Source of the DNA: Aromatoleum toluolicum
GTDB taxonomy: Bacteria > Pseudomonadota > Gammaproteobacteria > Burkholderiales > Rhodocyclaceae
Length of the DNA stretch: 64,000 nt
Assembly (NCBI RefSeq): GCF_012911005.2
Contig: NZ_WTVS01000011.1
Span: 46,733 to 110,732, forward strand
Direction of reading: 5' to 3'
The notes beneath the pieces were generated by a model. The model did no database searches. It was given only the letters and a program-made list of their open reading frames with translations, and was not told the DNA's origin. Both the position numbers and the translations under genes were made by a program. Of this stretch, positions 28,007-37,041 are shown piece by piece; the stretch's first letter is position 1, and each line of letters opens with the position of its first letter.

Positions 28007-29746
28007 TCACCCTGCCGCGTTGGCTTCACGCTGGAACAGGCGCCGCGTTCGGCTCACCCGGCGCATCAGCTCTTCCGGCGTGCCGGATTCGAGCAATCGC
28101 CCGGCCTCGACGTACCACACGAGGTCAGCCTGGATCATCCGCGCATAGCTGTGCGTCACCATCAGCGCGGTCCCCTCGAAACTGTCGAGAATCCGCCCCA
28201 GACCGCGCGCCGAGGCCGGATCGAGGTTTGCGTCGGCCTCGTCCAGCAGCAGCACGGACGGATTTCCGAGCAGCGCCCGCGCCCAGGCGATGCGCTGACG
28301 CTGGCCATATGACAGATTCACCCCTGCGTCCGCGACGCGCGTGCGCGCGCCGTCCGGCAAATCCGCCAGCAGTTCGTCGATGCCGCACAGGCCGGCAACG
28401 CGGGCGACTTCGGCATCCGGCGCGTCGGGCCAGCGATAGCGCAGATTTCGCTCGATCGAACCGCGCAGCAGCGGCAGGTCGGGCATCACGACGCCGAACG
28501 CACGGCGCAGTTCGGACAGCCGATAGTGTCCGATCGGCGCCCCGGCGATGCGAACCTCCCCGCTGTCCGGTTCGAGCAGGCGGGCCGCCATGCCGAGGAC
28601 GGTCGACTTGCCCGCCCCGCTCGGTCCGACGATCGCGACCATCGCCCCCGCGGGAGCGCGGGCGCTGAAGTTTCGCAATGCGGTCCCGCTCGACACGTCG
28701 CAGAACTCGATATCGACCGCCCCGCCGCACGCCACGAGCGGCCGCGGAGAGGCATGGCCATTGTCCTGCAGCGATGTCGCGAAGCGAGGCGCAGCAAGGA
28801 AGGCGGCGAGCTTCTCCATCGACACGCGCGCCGAGCGCCAGTAGCCCAGGGCCTGGCCGAAATCGCGGAACGCCGGCGAGATCAGGCCGACCGCGGTGAT
28901 CGCGCCCACGACCTGCGAAGTCTTCAGCTCACCCGTCGCCACCTCGATCGCCCCCGCGAGGAGCACCCCGGCGGTCGCGAAGGACGAGCTGAATTCAGCA
29001 GCCGATTTCAGCAGCGCCATGCCGCGCGTCTGCGCGACCATGGCGTCGGCGAGACCCGCCCCCTGCCGCTCGATCAGGGCGCGCTCGCGCTCGACCTGAT
29101 CGAACACCTGCACCACGGCGATACCGCCGATCTTGTCATTCACGTTCGCCGCGAGGCGCGCCTGCCGCCGCCGCGCCTCGCGCACGGCGGGATCGACGCG
29201 CTCGCTGAGGAGCGCCAGCGTGACCGCCGCGCCGATGAAACCCGCGCTCGCGGCGAAGGCCATGACACCATTGACCAAGGCCAGCACGGACAAGGCCACG
29301 CTCGCGCTCAACACGCCGACCGCAATTTTCGGCATACCAAGGCTGATCCAGCGCCGGACCCCTTTTACATCGCCGACGAAACGCAGGATCGTGGCGCCGC
29401 GGCTGCGCGCCTGCATTCGCCGCGGCGACTGCCCGGCCATGCTGTCGTACAGTGCGAGCCGCAGTTCCGAAGCGTAATCCTGCCCCAGACGCTCGGCCTG
29501 CACCCGCTCCATCACGCGCAGGGCGGCGAGCACTGCGCCCGCGCCCAACAGCCCGCCAATCAGCGCGAGTGCCAGCCCCGAGCCCCCGGTGCGCTGATCG
29601 ATCACGACGTCGAAGAAACGATGCGTCAACCACGCGCAGGCCAGCGCCGCGACCGCCTGTGCGATGCCGTTGAGGGCCAGCCCCGCCAGCATCGCGCGTC
29701 GCGCCCCGGCCCACATGCGTGGCACGGCCGACGCTGCGCCCGGCAT
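28007..29746 (-). CDS. ABC exporter with fused membrane and ATPase domains
   Basis: The 579-residue half-transporter has an N-terminal six-helix-type membrane domain and a C-terminal ATPase with Walker A GPSGAGKST, signature LSYGQRQRIAWARAL and Walker B VLLLDEADANLD. It is homologous in layout to CydC/MsbA-type exporters and should work as a homodimer in the inner membrane. The ATG at 29746 shares its first base with the P-loop gene stop (TGATG). The frame continues upstream, but that stretch overlaps the P-loop gene and is not protein-like. Confidence 0.88.
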   Translation of the reverse strand: MPGAASAVPRMWAGARRAMLAGLALNGIAQAVAALACAWLTHRFFDVVIDQRTGGSGLALALIGGLLGAGAVLAALRVMERVQAERLGQDYASELRLALYDSMAGQSPRRMQARSRGATILRFVGDVKGVRRWISLGMPKIAVGVLSASVALSVLALVNGVMAFAASAGFIGAAVTLALLSERVDPAVREARRRQARLAANVNDKIGGIAVVQVFDQVERERALIERQGAGLADAMVAQTRGMALLKSAAEFSSSFATAGVLLAGAIEVATGELKTSQVVGAITAVGLISPAFRDFGQALGYWRSARVSMEKLAAFLAAPRFATSLQDNGHASPRPLVACGGAVDIEFCDVSSGTALRNFSARAPAGAMVAIVGPSGAGKSTVLGMAARLLEPDSGEVRIAGAPIGHYRLSELRRAFGVVMPDLPLLRGSIERNLRYRWPDAPDAEVARVAGLCGIDELLADLPDGARTRVADAGVNLSYGQRQRIAWARALLGNPSVLLLDEADANLDPASARGLGRILDSFEGTALMVTHSYARMIQADLVWYVEAGRLLESGTPEELMRRVSRTRRLFQREANAAG

Positions 29747-30819
29747 CACATCGCTCCCACTGCGAGGCTTTCCGCAGGCCGAAACCCGATGAAGTCGAGG
29801 ATGCCGGGACTGCGCAGCGCATCGAGATCGAGCACTTCGAGCCCGGTCGCATGCGCGGCCTCGCGCATCGCCAGCGGCGAAGCCGTCAGCAGGCCGCTTG
29901 CGGCGACCACGGGCAAGCCCATCGCGCGCAAGGATTGCACGCCGCCGGCCGAACCCATTGCATCGCCGGCCGCAAAGACCACCGCGTCGACCGCCCGTGC
30001 AAATGCCTGCGACTTCAGCAGCTGCGCCGTCTCGCGCTGGTACAGGCCGTCCGCGACTTCGAACACCACCACGTCGACGCCGCTGGCATACAGGACGTCC
30101 AGCAACGTGCCCATCACCCGTTCCACCTCCCGCGGCTCGGCGAGGTAGGTGGACGGCAGCCCGGCATCCGTGAAATCCAGCACCGACTGCGCGCCCGCAT
30201 CGACCATCATCCAGACGTCGCAACCGGCCCCCGTGCCCGTCACCTTCGCCGCCCCGACGCGCAGTCCGGCACTCGCAAAACCGCGGATCAGGTTCGATGC
30301 CGTCTCGGTCTTGCCGGCGTTCATCGAGGTTCCCACCACGGCGACCGTGAAGGCCCGGCGTCCGTCGGTACGCGGCGCTTCGAGCGCGAAGTCGGCGAGA
30401 TTGAGCGGCCGGCCGCTGCGGTCGCCCAGCAACCCCAGCGGCTGCACCACCGTCGCACCGCGCATCTTGTCGTGACGCGTGATCACGCGCGCTGCCACGC
30501 CGCCACCGGCGACCATGTGGCAGGGGCCGAGGTCGGACGGCACCTCCGCCTCGAACTGGTCGGGCGCGTAGCGGTTGCCGTAGGCCAGGACGATCTCGTC
30601 GCCCTGGTACAGGCGCGCCCGCCGTCCGCAGGCGAGCTCCAGGTGGCGGTGCTGCCCGAGCTTGTCGACACGTGCAAGGATCAGGTCGCCGACGCGCGGT
30701 ACGCGCGGGCCGCCGAGCAGGGTCACGAACGCCGACGTCGGGACGCGGCGGGTCGCATAAGGCGTCTTCAGTCCGGCGACACGGTTGGCATTGAGCAGGG
30801 TGACGTTGGGGGTAGTCAT
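29746..30819 (-). CDS. P-loop NTPase of unknown function, first gene of exporter operon
   Basis: I do not recognise a named family. The 357 residues split into an N-terminal domain (about 1-115) with a GDLILARVDKLG segment and a conserved-looking LYQGDEIVLAYGNRYAP stretch, and a C-terminal P-loop domain with Walker A GTSMNAGKTE and a following AKVTGTG, as in the dethiobiotin-synthetase/cobyric-acid type of NTPases. There are no membrane segments. A GGAGG ribosome site precedes the ATG. It overlaps the ABC exporter start by one base. Possible role: ATP-driven ligation or metallochaperone step making the exported product. Confidence 0.7.
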   Translation of the reverse strand: MTTPNVTLLNANRVAGLKTPYATRRVPTSAFVTLLGGPRVPRVGDLILARVDKLGQHRHLELACGRRARLYQGDEIVLAYGNRYAPDQFEAEVPSDLGPCHMVAGGGVAARVITRHDKMRGATVVQPLGLLGDRSGRPLNLADFALEAPRTDGRRAFTVAVVGTSMNAGKTETASNLIRGFASAGLRVGAAKVTGTGAGCDVWMMVDAGAQSVLDFTDAGLPSTYLAEPREVERVMGTLLDVLYASGVDVVVFEVADGLYQRETAQLLKSQAFARAVDAVVFAAGDAMGSAGGVQSLRAMGLPVVAASGLLTASPLAMREAAHATGLEVLDLDALRSPGILDFIGFRPAESLAVGAM

Positions 30820-30884
30820 TTTCGGCCTCCGGGGCGGTTGGCTGCTTATCCCCGGACTCGAGTGCCGGGTTCGCTACTGCCTAT

Positions 30885-30899
30885 GCACGCGCCGTGCCA
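30885..30899 (-). promoter_or_regulatory. Candidate sigma-54 promoter (-24/-12) for the P-loop/exporter/hydrolase operon
   Basis: On the minus strand the sequence reads TGGCAC-GGCGC-GTGC, one mismatch from TGGCAC-N5-TTGC, with the invariant GG and GC exactly spaced. The -12 element is 66 bases before the operon ATG, leaving a leader of about 54 bases. Two overlapping inverted repeats lie about 80-100 bp upstream. Confidence 0.65.
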
Positions 30900-30976
30900 C
30901 CATGGAAAAATTTCCCACCCTCAATGACCACGCCCCTTCGCCGCCGATTCGGCCATTTCGCGGCCTAAAGGGAAAA

Positions 30977-31000
30977 GCCCCACATGGGGCATATCCCCCA
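30977..31000. promoter_or_regulatory. Overlapping inverted repeats, candidate enhancer-binding site
   Basis: GCCCCA-CA-TGGGGC (30977-30990) overlaps TGGGG-CATATC-CCCCA (30985-31000), sharing the middle half-site. The block sits about 78-115 bp upstream of the -24/-12 element, a usual place for NtrC-type activator sites. It could instead be a terminator-like structure behind the upstream methyltransferase, but no T run follows on that strand. Confidence 0.5.
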
Positions 31001-31041
31001 TTTCCTGCAACAAGTTCGGGGGATGCTACCCACGCACTCCC

Positions 31042-31617
31042 TCACTCCGACGCAGGCGGCAGCGCGACCGCATCTGCCGGCCGCCTGACCGCACACACGC
31101 GCTGCACGACCGCCGCCTTCGGCCGCTCCACGACGCCCTGTTCGAACGCCAGCACCGTGAACCCCGTCCCCAGGCACTCGAGCAGCTCGCCCGGCCGCAG
31201 CAGGAACTCGGGACTCGACGGGCGCCCGAAGCGCTCGTTGCCCAGCATGAACGTCTCGTAGATCAGCACGCCCCCCGGCGCCACGCAGGCGAGCAGATCG
31301 GGAAAGCGCGGACGGAACAGGTAGTTCGTGACGACCACCGCGTCGAAAACCTCATCGACCAGCGGCCACGGGCCATCCTCGAGATCCTCGCAGCGCGGCT
31401 CGATGCGCGGCACTCCCTCCAGCGTCGCGAGGGCCTCGGCGTTGCGGTCCACCGCCACGACGCGAAAGCCGCGTGCCGCAAACAGGCGCGCATGACGTCC
31501 GCCGCCGCAGGCGTAATCGAGCACCGTGCCACCCGGCGCCACCAGCGGCAGGAAGCGCCGCACCCACGCCGAAGTCTCCGTCGGCTGCGGGTGCCCGGGC
31601 GCGATCGCCTCGCTCAT
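31042..31617 (-). CDS. Class I SAM-dependent methyltransferase
   Basis: The 191-residue protein has the SAM-binding motif I VLDYACGGGRHARLFA near residue 35 and the acidic loop VAVDRN, followed by VVVTNYLFRP. It is TehB/UbiE-like in layout, but the methyl acceptor cannot be named. It overlaps the aldehyde dehydrogenase stop by four bases (31614-31617), so it is downstream in that operon. Confidence 0.82.
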   Translation of the reverse strand: MSEAIAPGHPQPTETSAWVRRFLPLVAPGGTVLDYACGGGRHARLFAARGFRVVAVDRNAEALATLEGVPRIEPRCEDLEDGPWPLVDEVFDAVVVTNYLFRPRFPDLLACVAPGGVLIYETFMLGNERFGRPSSPEFLLRPGELLECLGTGFTVLAFEQGVVERPKAAVVQRVCAVRRPADAVALPPASE

Positions 31618-33077
31618 CGATCGATGCCCGCCACGCAGATCGACTTGATCTCGAGATAATCCTCGATGCCGTATACCGACCCCTCGCGCCCGAGCCCGGA
31701 CTGCTTGATGCCGCCGAAGGGCGACACCTCATTCGACATCAGTCCGGTATTGACGCCGACCATGCCGTACTCGAGTTCCTCCGAGACGCGGAAGATGCGC
31801 CCGACGTCGCGCGAGTAGAAATATGCCGCGAGCCCATACTCGGTGTCGTTGGCCATGCGGATCGCCTCCTCCTCGGTGTCGAAGCGGAACAGCGGCGCCA
31901 CGGGACCGAAGGTTTCCTCGCGCGCGACGCGCATCGCCGGCGTCACGTCGGCCAGCACCGTGGGCTCGAAGAAGGATCCGCCCAGCGCATGGCGCCGCCC
32001 GCCGGTCATTACCCGCGCGCCCTTCCCGACCGCGTCCGCAATGTGGCTCTCGACCTTGGCGACGGCCGCGTCGTCGATCAGCGGTCCGACATTCACCCCG
32101 TCCGCGGTTCCCGGGCCGACCCGTAGCGCCTTCACCGCCTCCGCGAGGCGCTCGGCAAAGCGGTCGTAGACACCCGACTGGATCAGCAGGCGGTTGGCAC
32201 ACACGCAGGTCTGGCCGGCGTTACGGTATTTCGACCCGATCGCGCCCTCCACCGCGGCATCCAGGTCCGCGTCGTCGAAGACGATGAAGGGCGCGTTGCC
32301 GCCGAGTTCCAGCGACAGCTTCTTCAGCGTCGGCGCGCACTGCCCCATCAGCAAGCGGCCCACCTCGGTGGAACCGGTGAAGGACAGCTTGCGCACGACG
32401 GGGCTGGACGTGAGCTCGCCGCCGATCGCCACCGCATCGCCGGTGACGACGTTGAACACCCCCTTCGGGAAACCCGCCTTCTCGGCCAGCGCCATCAGCG
32501 CCAGCGCCGTCAGCGGCGTCTGCTCGGCGGGCTTCACGATCACCGTACAGCCAGCGGCAAACGCCGGCGCGACCTTGCGCGTGATCATCGCCGCGGGGAA
32601 ATTCCACGGCGTGATCGCCGCGCACACCCCCACCGGCTGGCGGATTACCAGCAGGCGGCGGTCCTGGCCCACGGTCGGAATCACGTCGCCCATGGTGCGC
32701 TTCGCCTCCTCGGCGAACCACTCGACGAAGGACGCCGCATACGTCACCTCGCCCTTCGCCTCCGCCAGCGGCTTGCCCTGCTCCGCGGTCATGATCGCAG
32801 CCAGTTCGTCGGCGGCGTCCACGATCAACGCGAACCAGCGTCGCAGCAGCGCCGCGCGCTCCTTAGCCAGCGTGCGTCGCCACGCAGGCAGAGCCGCATT
32901 CGCCGCGGCGATGGCGCGCGCCGTCTCGGCGGCGCCCATGTCGGGAACCTGTGCGATCGTTTCACCGGTTGCCGGATCGCGCACGGCGAAGGTCGCGCCC
33001 GAATCGGCATCCGACCAGCAGCCATCCATATAGGCCTGGCGGCGGAAATTGGGGTAGTCGGCGATATCTTTCATCAT
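31614..33077 (-). CDS. gabD: NAD(P)-dependent succinate-semialdehyde dehydrogenase
   Basis: Starting at the ATG at 33077 (MMKDIADY), the 487 residues match the usual GabD length. Family motifs are visible: the catalytic glutamate in LELGGNAPFIVF and the catalytic cysteine in NAGQTCVCANR, which carries the second cysteine typical of the redox-sensitive succinate-semialdehyde group. It oxidises succinate semialdehyde or a related aldehyde. An alternate role on other semialdehydes from aromatic degradation is possible. The upstream frame to 33167 is not conserved-looking. Confidence 0.87.
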   Translation of the reverse strand: MMKDIADYPNFRRQAYMDGCWSDADSGATFAVRDPATGETIAQVPDMGAAETARAIAAANAALPAWRRTLAKERAALLRRWFALIVDAADELAAIMTAEQGKPLAEAKGEVTYAASFVEWFAEEAKRTMGDVIPTVGQDRRLLVIRQPVGVCAAITPWNFPAAMITRKVAPAFAAGCTVIVKPAEQTPLTALALMALAEKAGFPKGVFNVVTGDAVAIGGELTSSPVVRKLSFTGSTEVGRLLMGQCAPTLKKLSLELGGNAPFIVFDDADLDAAVEGAIGSKYRNAGQTCVCANRLLIQSGVYDRFAERLAEAVKALRVGPGTADGVNVGPLIDDAAVAKVESHIADAVGKGARVMTGGRRHALGGSFFEPTVLADVTPAMRVAREETFGPVAPLFRFDTEEEAIRMANDTEYGLAAYFYSRDVGRIFRVSEELEYGMVGVNTGLMSNEVSPFGGIKQSGLGREGSVYGIEDYLEIKSICVAGIDR

Positions 33078-33262
33078 GAAAAGTGTGTCCGTGTAACCCG
33101 AAAAGCCCTGAGGAACGTTGATTCTAGTCGCGCAGCCGCGCGTGCGCACGGGCGGGCCTCGCTGCACGCTGCCAGCGCTCCGCCGGCCCTGCGGTTCGTA
33201 CTGATCCGATATCGTTAGCGTTTATGTCACAATAAGAATTGTGCACTGCGGTAAACTTGAGT

Positions 33263-33277
33263 TTCACGTACGGTGAA
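33263..33277. promoter_or_regulatory. Operator-like inverted repeat in the gabD / acyl-CoA ligase divergent spacer
   Basis: TTCAC-GTACG-GTGAA is a perfect 5-bp inverted repeat with 5-bp spacer. It lies in the 293-bp gap between divergent genes (33078-33370), which otherwise contains AT-rich patches near 33210-33250 but no extra reading frame or RNA that I recognise. Confidence 0.45.
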
Positions 33278-33370
33278 CCAGACTGCATCACCACGGACAC
33301 GATTCACACGGCATGACCGGCGATGTGCCGCAACAAGCCGACGGCCATTGGCGAACCTGGATCCAGGCAA

Positions 33371-36070
33371 ATGACAATGAAAGAAAAGCACTACCTCAGC
33401 CCGCTGCTCGAACCGAAATCGGTCGGGGTCATCGGTGCCAGCGAGCGCGAAAACTCGATCGGCCACGTGGTCGTGCGCAACATGCTCGACGCCGGCTTCC
33501 GCGGGCGCCTGTTCGCGGTCAACCCCAGGCACGAATCCGTGCTCGGTGTGCCGTGCCACAAATCGGTCGAGGACGTACCGCACCGCCTCGACCTGGCCGT
33601 CATCGCCGTGCCGGCAGAGAAGGTCCTCACCGTCGTCGAAAGCTGCGGCCGCGCCGGGGTCAAGGCGATCATCATCCTGTCCGCCGGCTTTTCCGAAAGC
33701 GGCCCGCGCGGCGCCACCCTCGAGCGCCACGTCGTCGAGGCCGCACGCCGCTACCGCATCCGCCTGCTGGGCCCCAACTGCCTCGGCATCATGCGCCCGG
33801 AACTCGGCCTGAACGCCACCTTCGCGCATGTCAGCGCACTGAAGGGCACGATCGGCCTGATCTCGCAGTCCGGGGCGCTGGTCACCTCCATCCTCGACTG
33901 GGCCAAGCCGAACAACATCGGCTTCTCCACCGTCGTCTCGCTCGGCTCGTCGAGCGACATCGACTTCGGCGAAATCCTGGAATTCATGATCTCGGACCCA
34001 CGCACCGAGAGCATCATCATGTACGTCGAAGGCATTCGCGATGCGCGCCGCTTCATGAGTGCGCTGCGCGGCGCCGCGCGCGTCAAGCCCGTACTGCTGA
34101 TCAAGGTCGGCCGCCATCCGCAGGGCGCCCGTGCAATCCGGTCGCACTCGGGCTCGGTGAGCGGCGACGACACGGTGTTCGACGCCGCCCTGCGCCGCGC
34201 CGGGGTGATCCGCCTGTACAACATGGGCCAGCTCTTCGCCGCCGCGAACGCGCTGTTCTCGCACTTCCGCCCGCGCGGCAACCGTCTCGCGATCATCACC
34301 AACGGCGGCGGACCGGGCGTCATGGCGGTCGACCGCGCTGCCGACCTCGGAATCCCGCTCTCGGAATTCTCCGACGGGACGATGGAAAAGCTCAATACGA
34401 TCCTGCCCAACGGCTGGTCGCGGGCCAATCCCATCGACATGCTCGGCGATGCCGACGTTGAGCGCTACACGAAGACGCTGCAGGCGGTCCTCGAAGGCCC
34501 GAACGTCGACGGCGTGCTCGTCATGCTCACGCCGCAGGCAACCACCGATCCCACCGCCGTTGCCCAAGCCATCGTCGAGGTGGAAAAGACCGCGGACAAG
34601 CCGGTCGTCACCTGTTGGATGGGCGACGACCTCGTGCGCGACGGCCGCAAGGCCTTTGAAGTCGCGGGGATTCCGACCTTCCGCACGCCCGAACCGGCCG
34701 TCGAACTTTTCAGCCACCTGTCCGCGTACTACCGCAACCAGAAGCTGCTGATGCAGACGCCGGCCTCGCTGTCGCATCTGAAGCCGCCGAGCATCGAAAG
34801 CGCCCGTCTAGTCATCGAGACCGCGCTGGCCGAGCGCCGCAAGGTGCTCAACGAGATGGAATCCAAAGCGCTGCTCGCGGCCTTCCGCATCCCCATCGCG
34901 CAGACCGTCGTGGCCCGCTCCGCGACCGAGGCGATGGTGCTGGCCGAAGAGATCGGCCTGCCCGTCGTCATGAAGATCGACTCGCCGTCGATCATCCACA
35001 AGGCCGACTCGGGCGGCGTGCGCCTGAACCTCGGCAGCCTCGCCGCGGTACGCACCGCCTACCAGGAAATCCTCGAGGACGTCCGCCGCAACAAGCCCGA
35101 CGCCGCCATCAACGGCGTTGCGATCGAGCCGATGATCATGAAGCGCAACGGCCGCGAGCTGGTCGTCGGCGTGCGCCGCGATCCCGTCTTCGGCCCGGTG
35201 ATCACCTTCGGCGAGGGCGGCAACCGCGTCGAAGCCAACAAGGACCTCGCGGTCGCGCTGCCACCGCTGAACAACTACCTCGTGCACGACCTCATCAAGT
35301 CGTCGCGCGTCGCCAGCCTGCTGGGCGAATTCCGCACCATGCCGCCCGTCGACATGGAGGCGCTGGAATTCGTGCTGCTGCGGGTGTCGGAAATGGTCTG
35401 CGAATTGCCGTGGATCACGACGCTGGAGATCAACCCCCTCATCGTCGACGAACACGGCGCCGTCGCCGTCGACGCACGCGTCACGGTCGAGAACATCTCG
35501 CCGTCGGTGGACCGCTATGCCCATATGGCGATCCACCCCTATCCGTCGCAGCTCACCAGCACCTGGACGCAGCCCGACGGCACCATCGTCACGATCCGCC
35601 CGATCAAGCCGGAGGACGCCGAGCTCGAAGTCGAGTTCGTGCGCACGCTCTCGTCGGAGTCGAAGTATTACCGCTTCATGAACACGATGCGCGAACTGCC
35701 GCCCGCGATGGTGGCGCGCCTCACGCAGATCGACTACGACCGCGAAATGGCATTCCTGGCGACGATCCCCGGCGAAGGCGGCGTAACCGAGGTCGAGGTC
35801 GGCGTGTGCCGCTATGCAGTCAATCCCGACGGCGAATCGTGCGAGTTCGCGGTCGTGGTCGCGGACGACTGGCAGCACCGCGGCCTCGCGCGCAAGCTCA
35901 TGGGCGTGCTCATCGACACCGCGCGCAATAAGGGTCTGCTTTACATGAACGGCGTCTTCCTCGCCAGCAACGAGCGCATGCTCAAGTTCGTGCAGGGCCT
36001 CGGCTTCGTACTCTCGAGCGACCCCGAGGACAGCACCGTCAAGCTCGGCGTGCTCGCGCTGCAGGACTGA
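33371..36070 (+). CDS. Acyl-CoA synthetase (NDP-forming)-like protein fused to GNAT acetyltransferase
   Basis: The 899-residue protein has a CoA-binding Rossmann domain (GVIGASERENSIGH near residue 18-31), a succinyl-CoA-ligase-like domain, an ATP-grasp domain in the middle (VMKIDSPSIIHKADSGGV) and a C-terminal GNAT domain (residues about 735-899, with VADDWQHRGLARKLMG as acetyl-CoA-binding motif). This is the Pat/YfiQ-type architecture for lysine acetylation of acyl-CoA synthetases. The ligase histidine region SHSGSVSGDD is retained at H259, so the ligase half may still be active. Followed 9 bases later by a mutarotase. Confidence 0.9.
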   Translation: MTMKEKHYLSPLLEPKSVGVIGASERENSIGHVVVRNMLDAGFRGRLFAVNPRHESVLGVPCHKSVEDVPHRLDLAVIAVPAEKVLTVVESCGRAGVKAIIILSAGFSESGPRGATLERHVVEAARRYRIRLLGPNCLGIMRPELGLNATFAHVSALKGTIGLISQSGALVTSILDWAKPNNIGFSTVVSLGSSSDIDFGEILEFMISDPRTESIIMYVEGIRDARRFMSALRGAARVKPVLLIKVGRHPQGARAIRSHSGSVSGDDTVFDAALRRAGVIRLYNMGQLFAAANALFSHFRPRGNRLAIITNGGGPGVMAVDRAADLGIPLSEFSDGTMEKLNTILPNGWSRANPIDMLGDADVERYTKTLQAVLEGPNVDGVLVMLTPQATTDPTAVAQAIVEVEKTADKPVVTCWMGDDLVRDGRKAFEVAGIPTFRTPEPAVELFSHLSAYYRNQKLLMQTPASLSHLKPPSIESARLVIETALAERRKVLNEMESKALLAAFRIPIAQTVVARSATEAMVLAEEIGLPVVMKIDSPSIIHKADSGGVRLNLGSLAAVRTAYQEILEDVRRNKPDAAINGVAIEPMIMKRNGRELVVGVRRDPVFGPVITFGEGGNRVEANKDLAVALPPLNNYLVHDLIKSSRVASLLGEFRTMPPVDMEALEFVLLRVSEMVCELPWITTLEINPLIVDEHGAVAVDARVTVENISPSVDRYAHMAIHPYPSQLTSTWTQPDGTIVTIRPIKPEDAELEVEFVRTLSSESKYYRFMNTMRELPPAMVARLTQIDYDREMAFLATIPGEGGVTEVEVGVCRYAVNPDGESCEFAVVVADDWQHRGLARKLMGVLIDTARNKGLLYMNGVFLASNERMLKFVQGLGFVLSSDPEDSTVKLGVLALQD

Positions 36071-36079
36071 AGGCCAGCA

Positions 36080-36928
36080 ATGCCAGCCACCATCGAAACC
36101 ATCGACTTCAACGGCCAGCCGGCGCTCGCGCTCGCCACCCAGGCGGGCTCCCGCGCCGTCGTGTCGCTGTTCGGCGCCCAGATCCTGTCGTGGATCCCTG
36201 CCGGCAGCGAGGAACGCCTCTACCTCAGCCCCGCCGCCGTCTACGACGGCAGCACCCCAATCCGCGGCGGCATCCCGGTGTGCTTTCCGCAGTTCGCAGG
36301 ACTCGGCAAGCTCCCGAAGCACGGCATCGTGCGCACCCGCCCCTGGGTCGTGGGCGAGCAACGCACCGGCGACGACTACGCACTCGTCACGCTGCGCTTC
36401 ACCGAGACCGACGAGACCTGGGCGATCTGGCCGCAGAACTTCGTCGCCGAGCTGACTGTGGTCGTCGAGGGCGAGCGTCTCGACGTCGAACTCGAGGTCG
36501 AGAATACCGGCCACGCCCCCTTCGCCTTCACCGCGGCGCTGCACACCTACCTGCGCGTGCGCGAAGTCGAAAATGCGCGCCTCGAAGGCCTCTACGGCCA
36601 CGAATACCGCGACTCGGCCGACCACAACCGCATCAGGCGCGACTCCGGTGACATGGTGGTCGTCGAGGATGAAACCGATCGCGTCTACCATGACGTGAAG
36701 CGGCCGCTCCTCCTGCGCGACAGCAACCGCAACCTCGGCATCAACGCGGAAGGCTTCCCCGACGTCGTCGTGTGGAACCCCTGGGAAGAGCGCTGCGCCG
36801 CGCTCGCCGACCTGCCCGCCAACGGCTTCCGCCACATGCTGTGCGTCGAGGCCGCCGCCGCGCGCCAGCGCATCGAGCTCGACGCCGGCGAAAGCTGGGC
36901 CGGGCGCCAGAGCCTGATCGCGCTCTGA
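36080..36928 (+). CDS. D-hexose-6-phosphate mutarotase (aldose epimerase family)
   Basis: The 282-residue protein resembles YeaD, which equilibrates alpha and beta glucose-6-phosphate. It has the substrate-loop [14 protein letters not shown], the catalytic-region ALHTYLRV, and [16 protein letters not shown] near the C-terminus. The likely catalytic His is in ALHTYL. It sits 9 bases after the acyl-CoA-ligase fusion, probably in one operon, although no metabolic link is evident. Confidence 0.9.
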   Translation: MPATIETIDFNGQPALALATQAGSRAVVSLFGAQILSWIPAGSEERLYLSPAAVYDGSTPIRGGIPVCFPQFAGLGKLPKHGIVRTRPWVVGEQRTGDDYALVTLRFTETDETWAIWPQNFVAELTVVVEGERLDVELEVENTGHAPFAFTAALHTYLRVREVENARLEGLYGHEYRDSADHNRIRRDSGDMVVVEDETDRVYHDVKRPLLLRDSNRNLGINAEGFPDVVVWNPWEERCAALADLPANGFRHMLCVEAAAARQRIELDAGESWAGRQSLIAL

Positions 36929-36940
36929 CGCGATACGCCC

Positions 36941-36982
36941 TGCAACCGGGCGGTGCTTGCACAGGCAAGCCCGCCTGTTGCA
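36941..36982. other. Long imperfect hairpin between mutarotase and tex
   Basis: Three stacked helices fold here: TGCAAC/GTTGCA outside, GGCGG/CCGCC in the middle and GCTTGC/GCAAGC inside, with an ACAG loop. No T run follows, so it is an RNA structure, an attenuator or a weak terminator rather than a classic one. Confidence 0.5.
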
Positions 36983-37041
36983 CCATCGCCCCCCTCTCTC
37001 CAGACAAACGGCGCTGCCCGCGCACGCGCCCGCCAGAATCC

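Noticed and set aside
29747..30223. N-terminal extension of the ABC exporter frame
   Set aside because: It overlaps the P-loop gene in another frame and is Arg/Gly-rich without motifs. A start at 29746 fits operon overlap.
34808..36835. 675-residue open frame antisense to the acyl-CoA-ligase/GNAT fusion
   Set aside because: Same antisense effect; the plus-strand protein has complete motifs and operon spacing.
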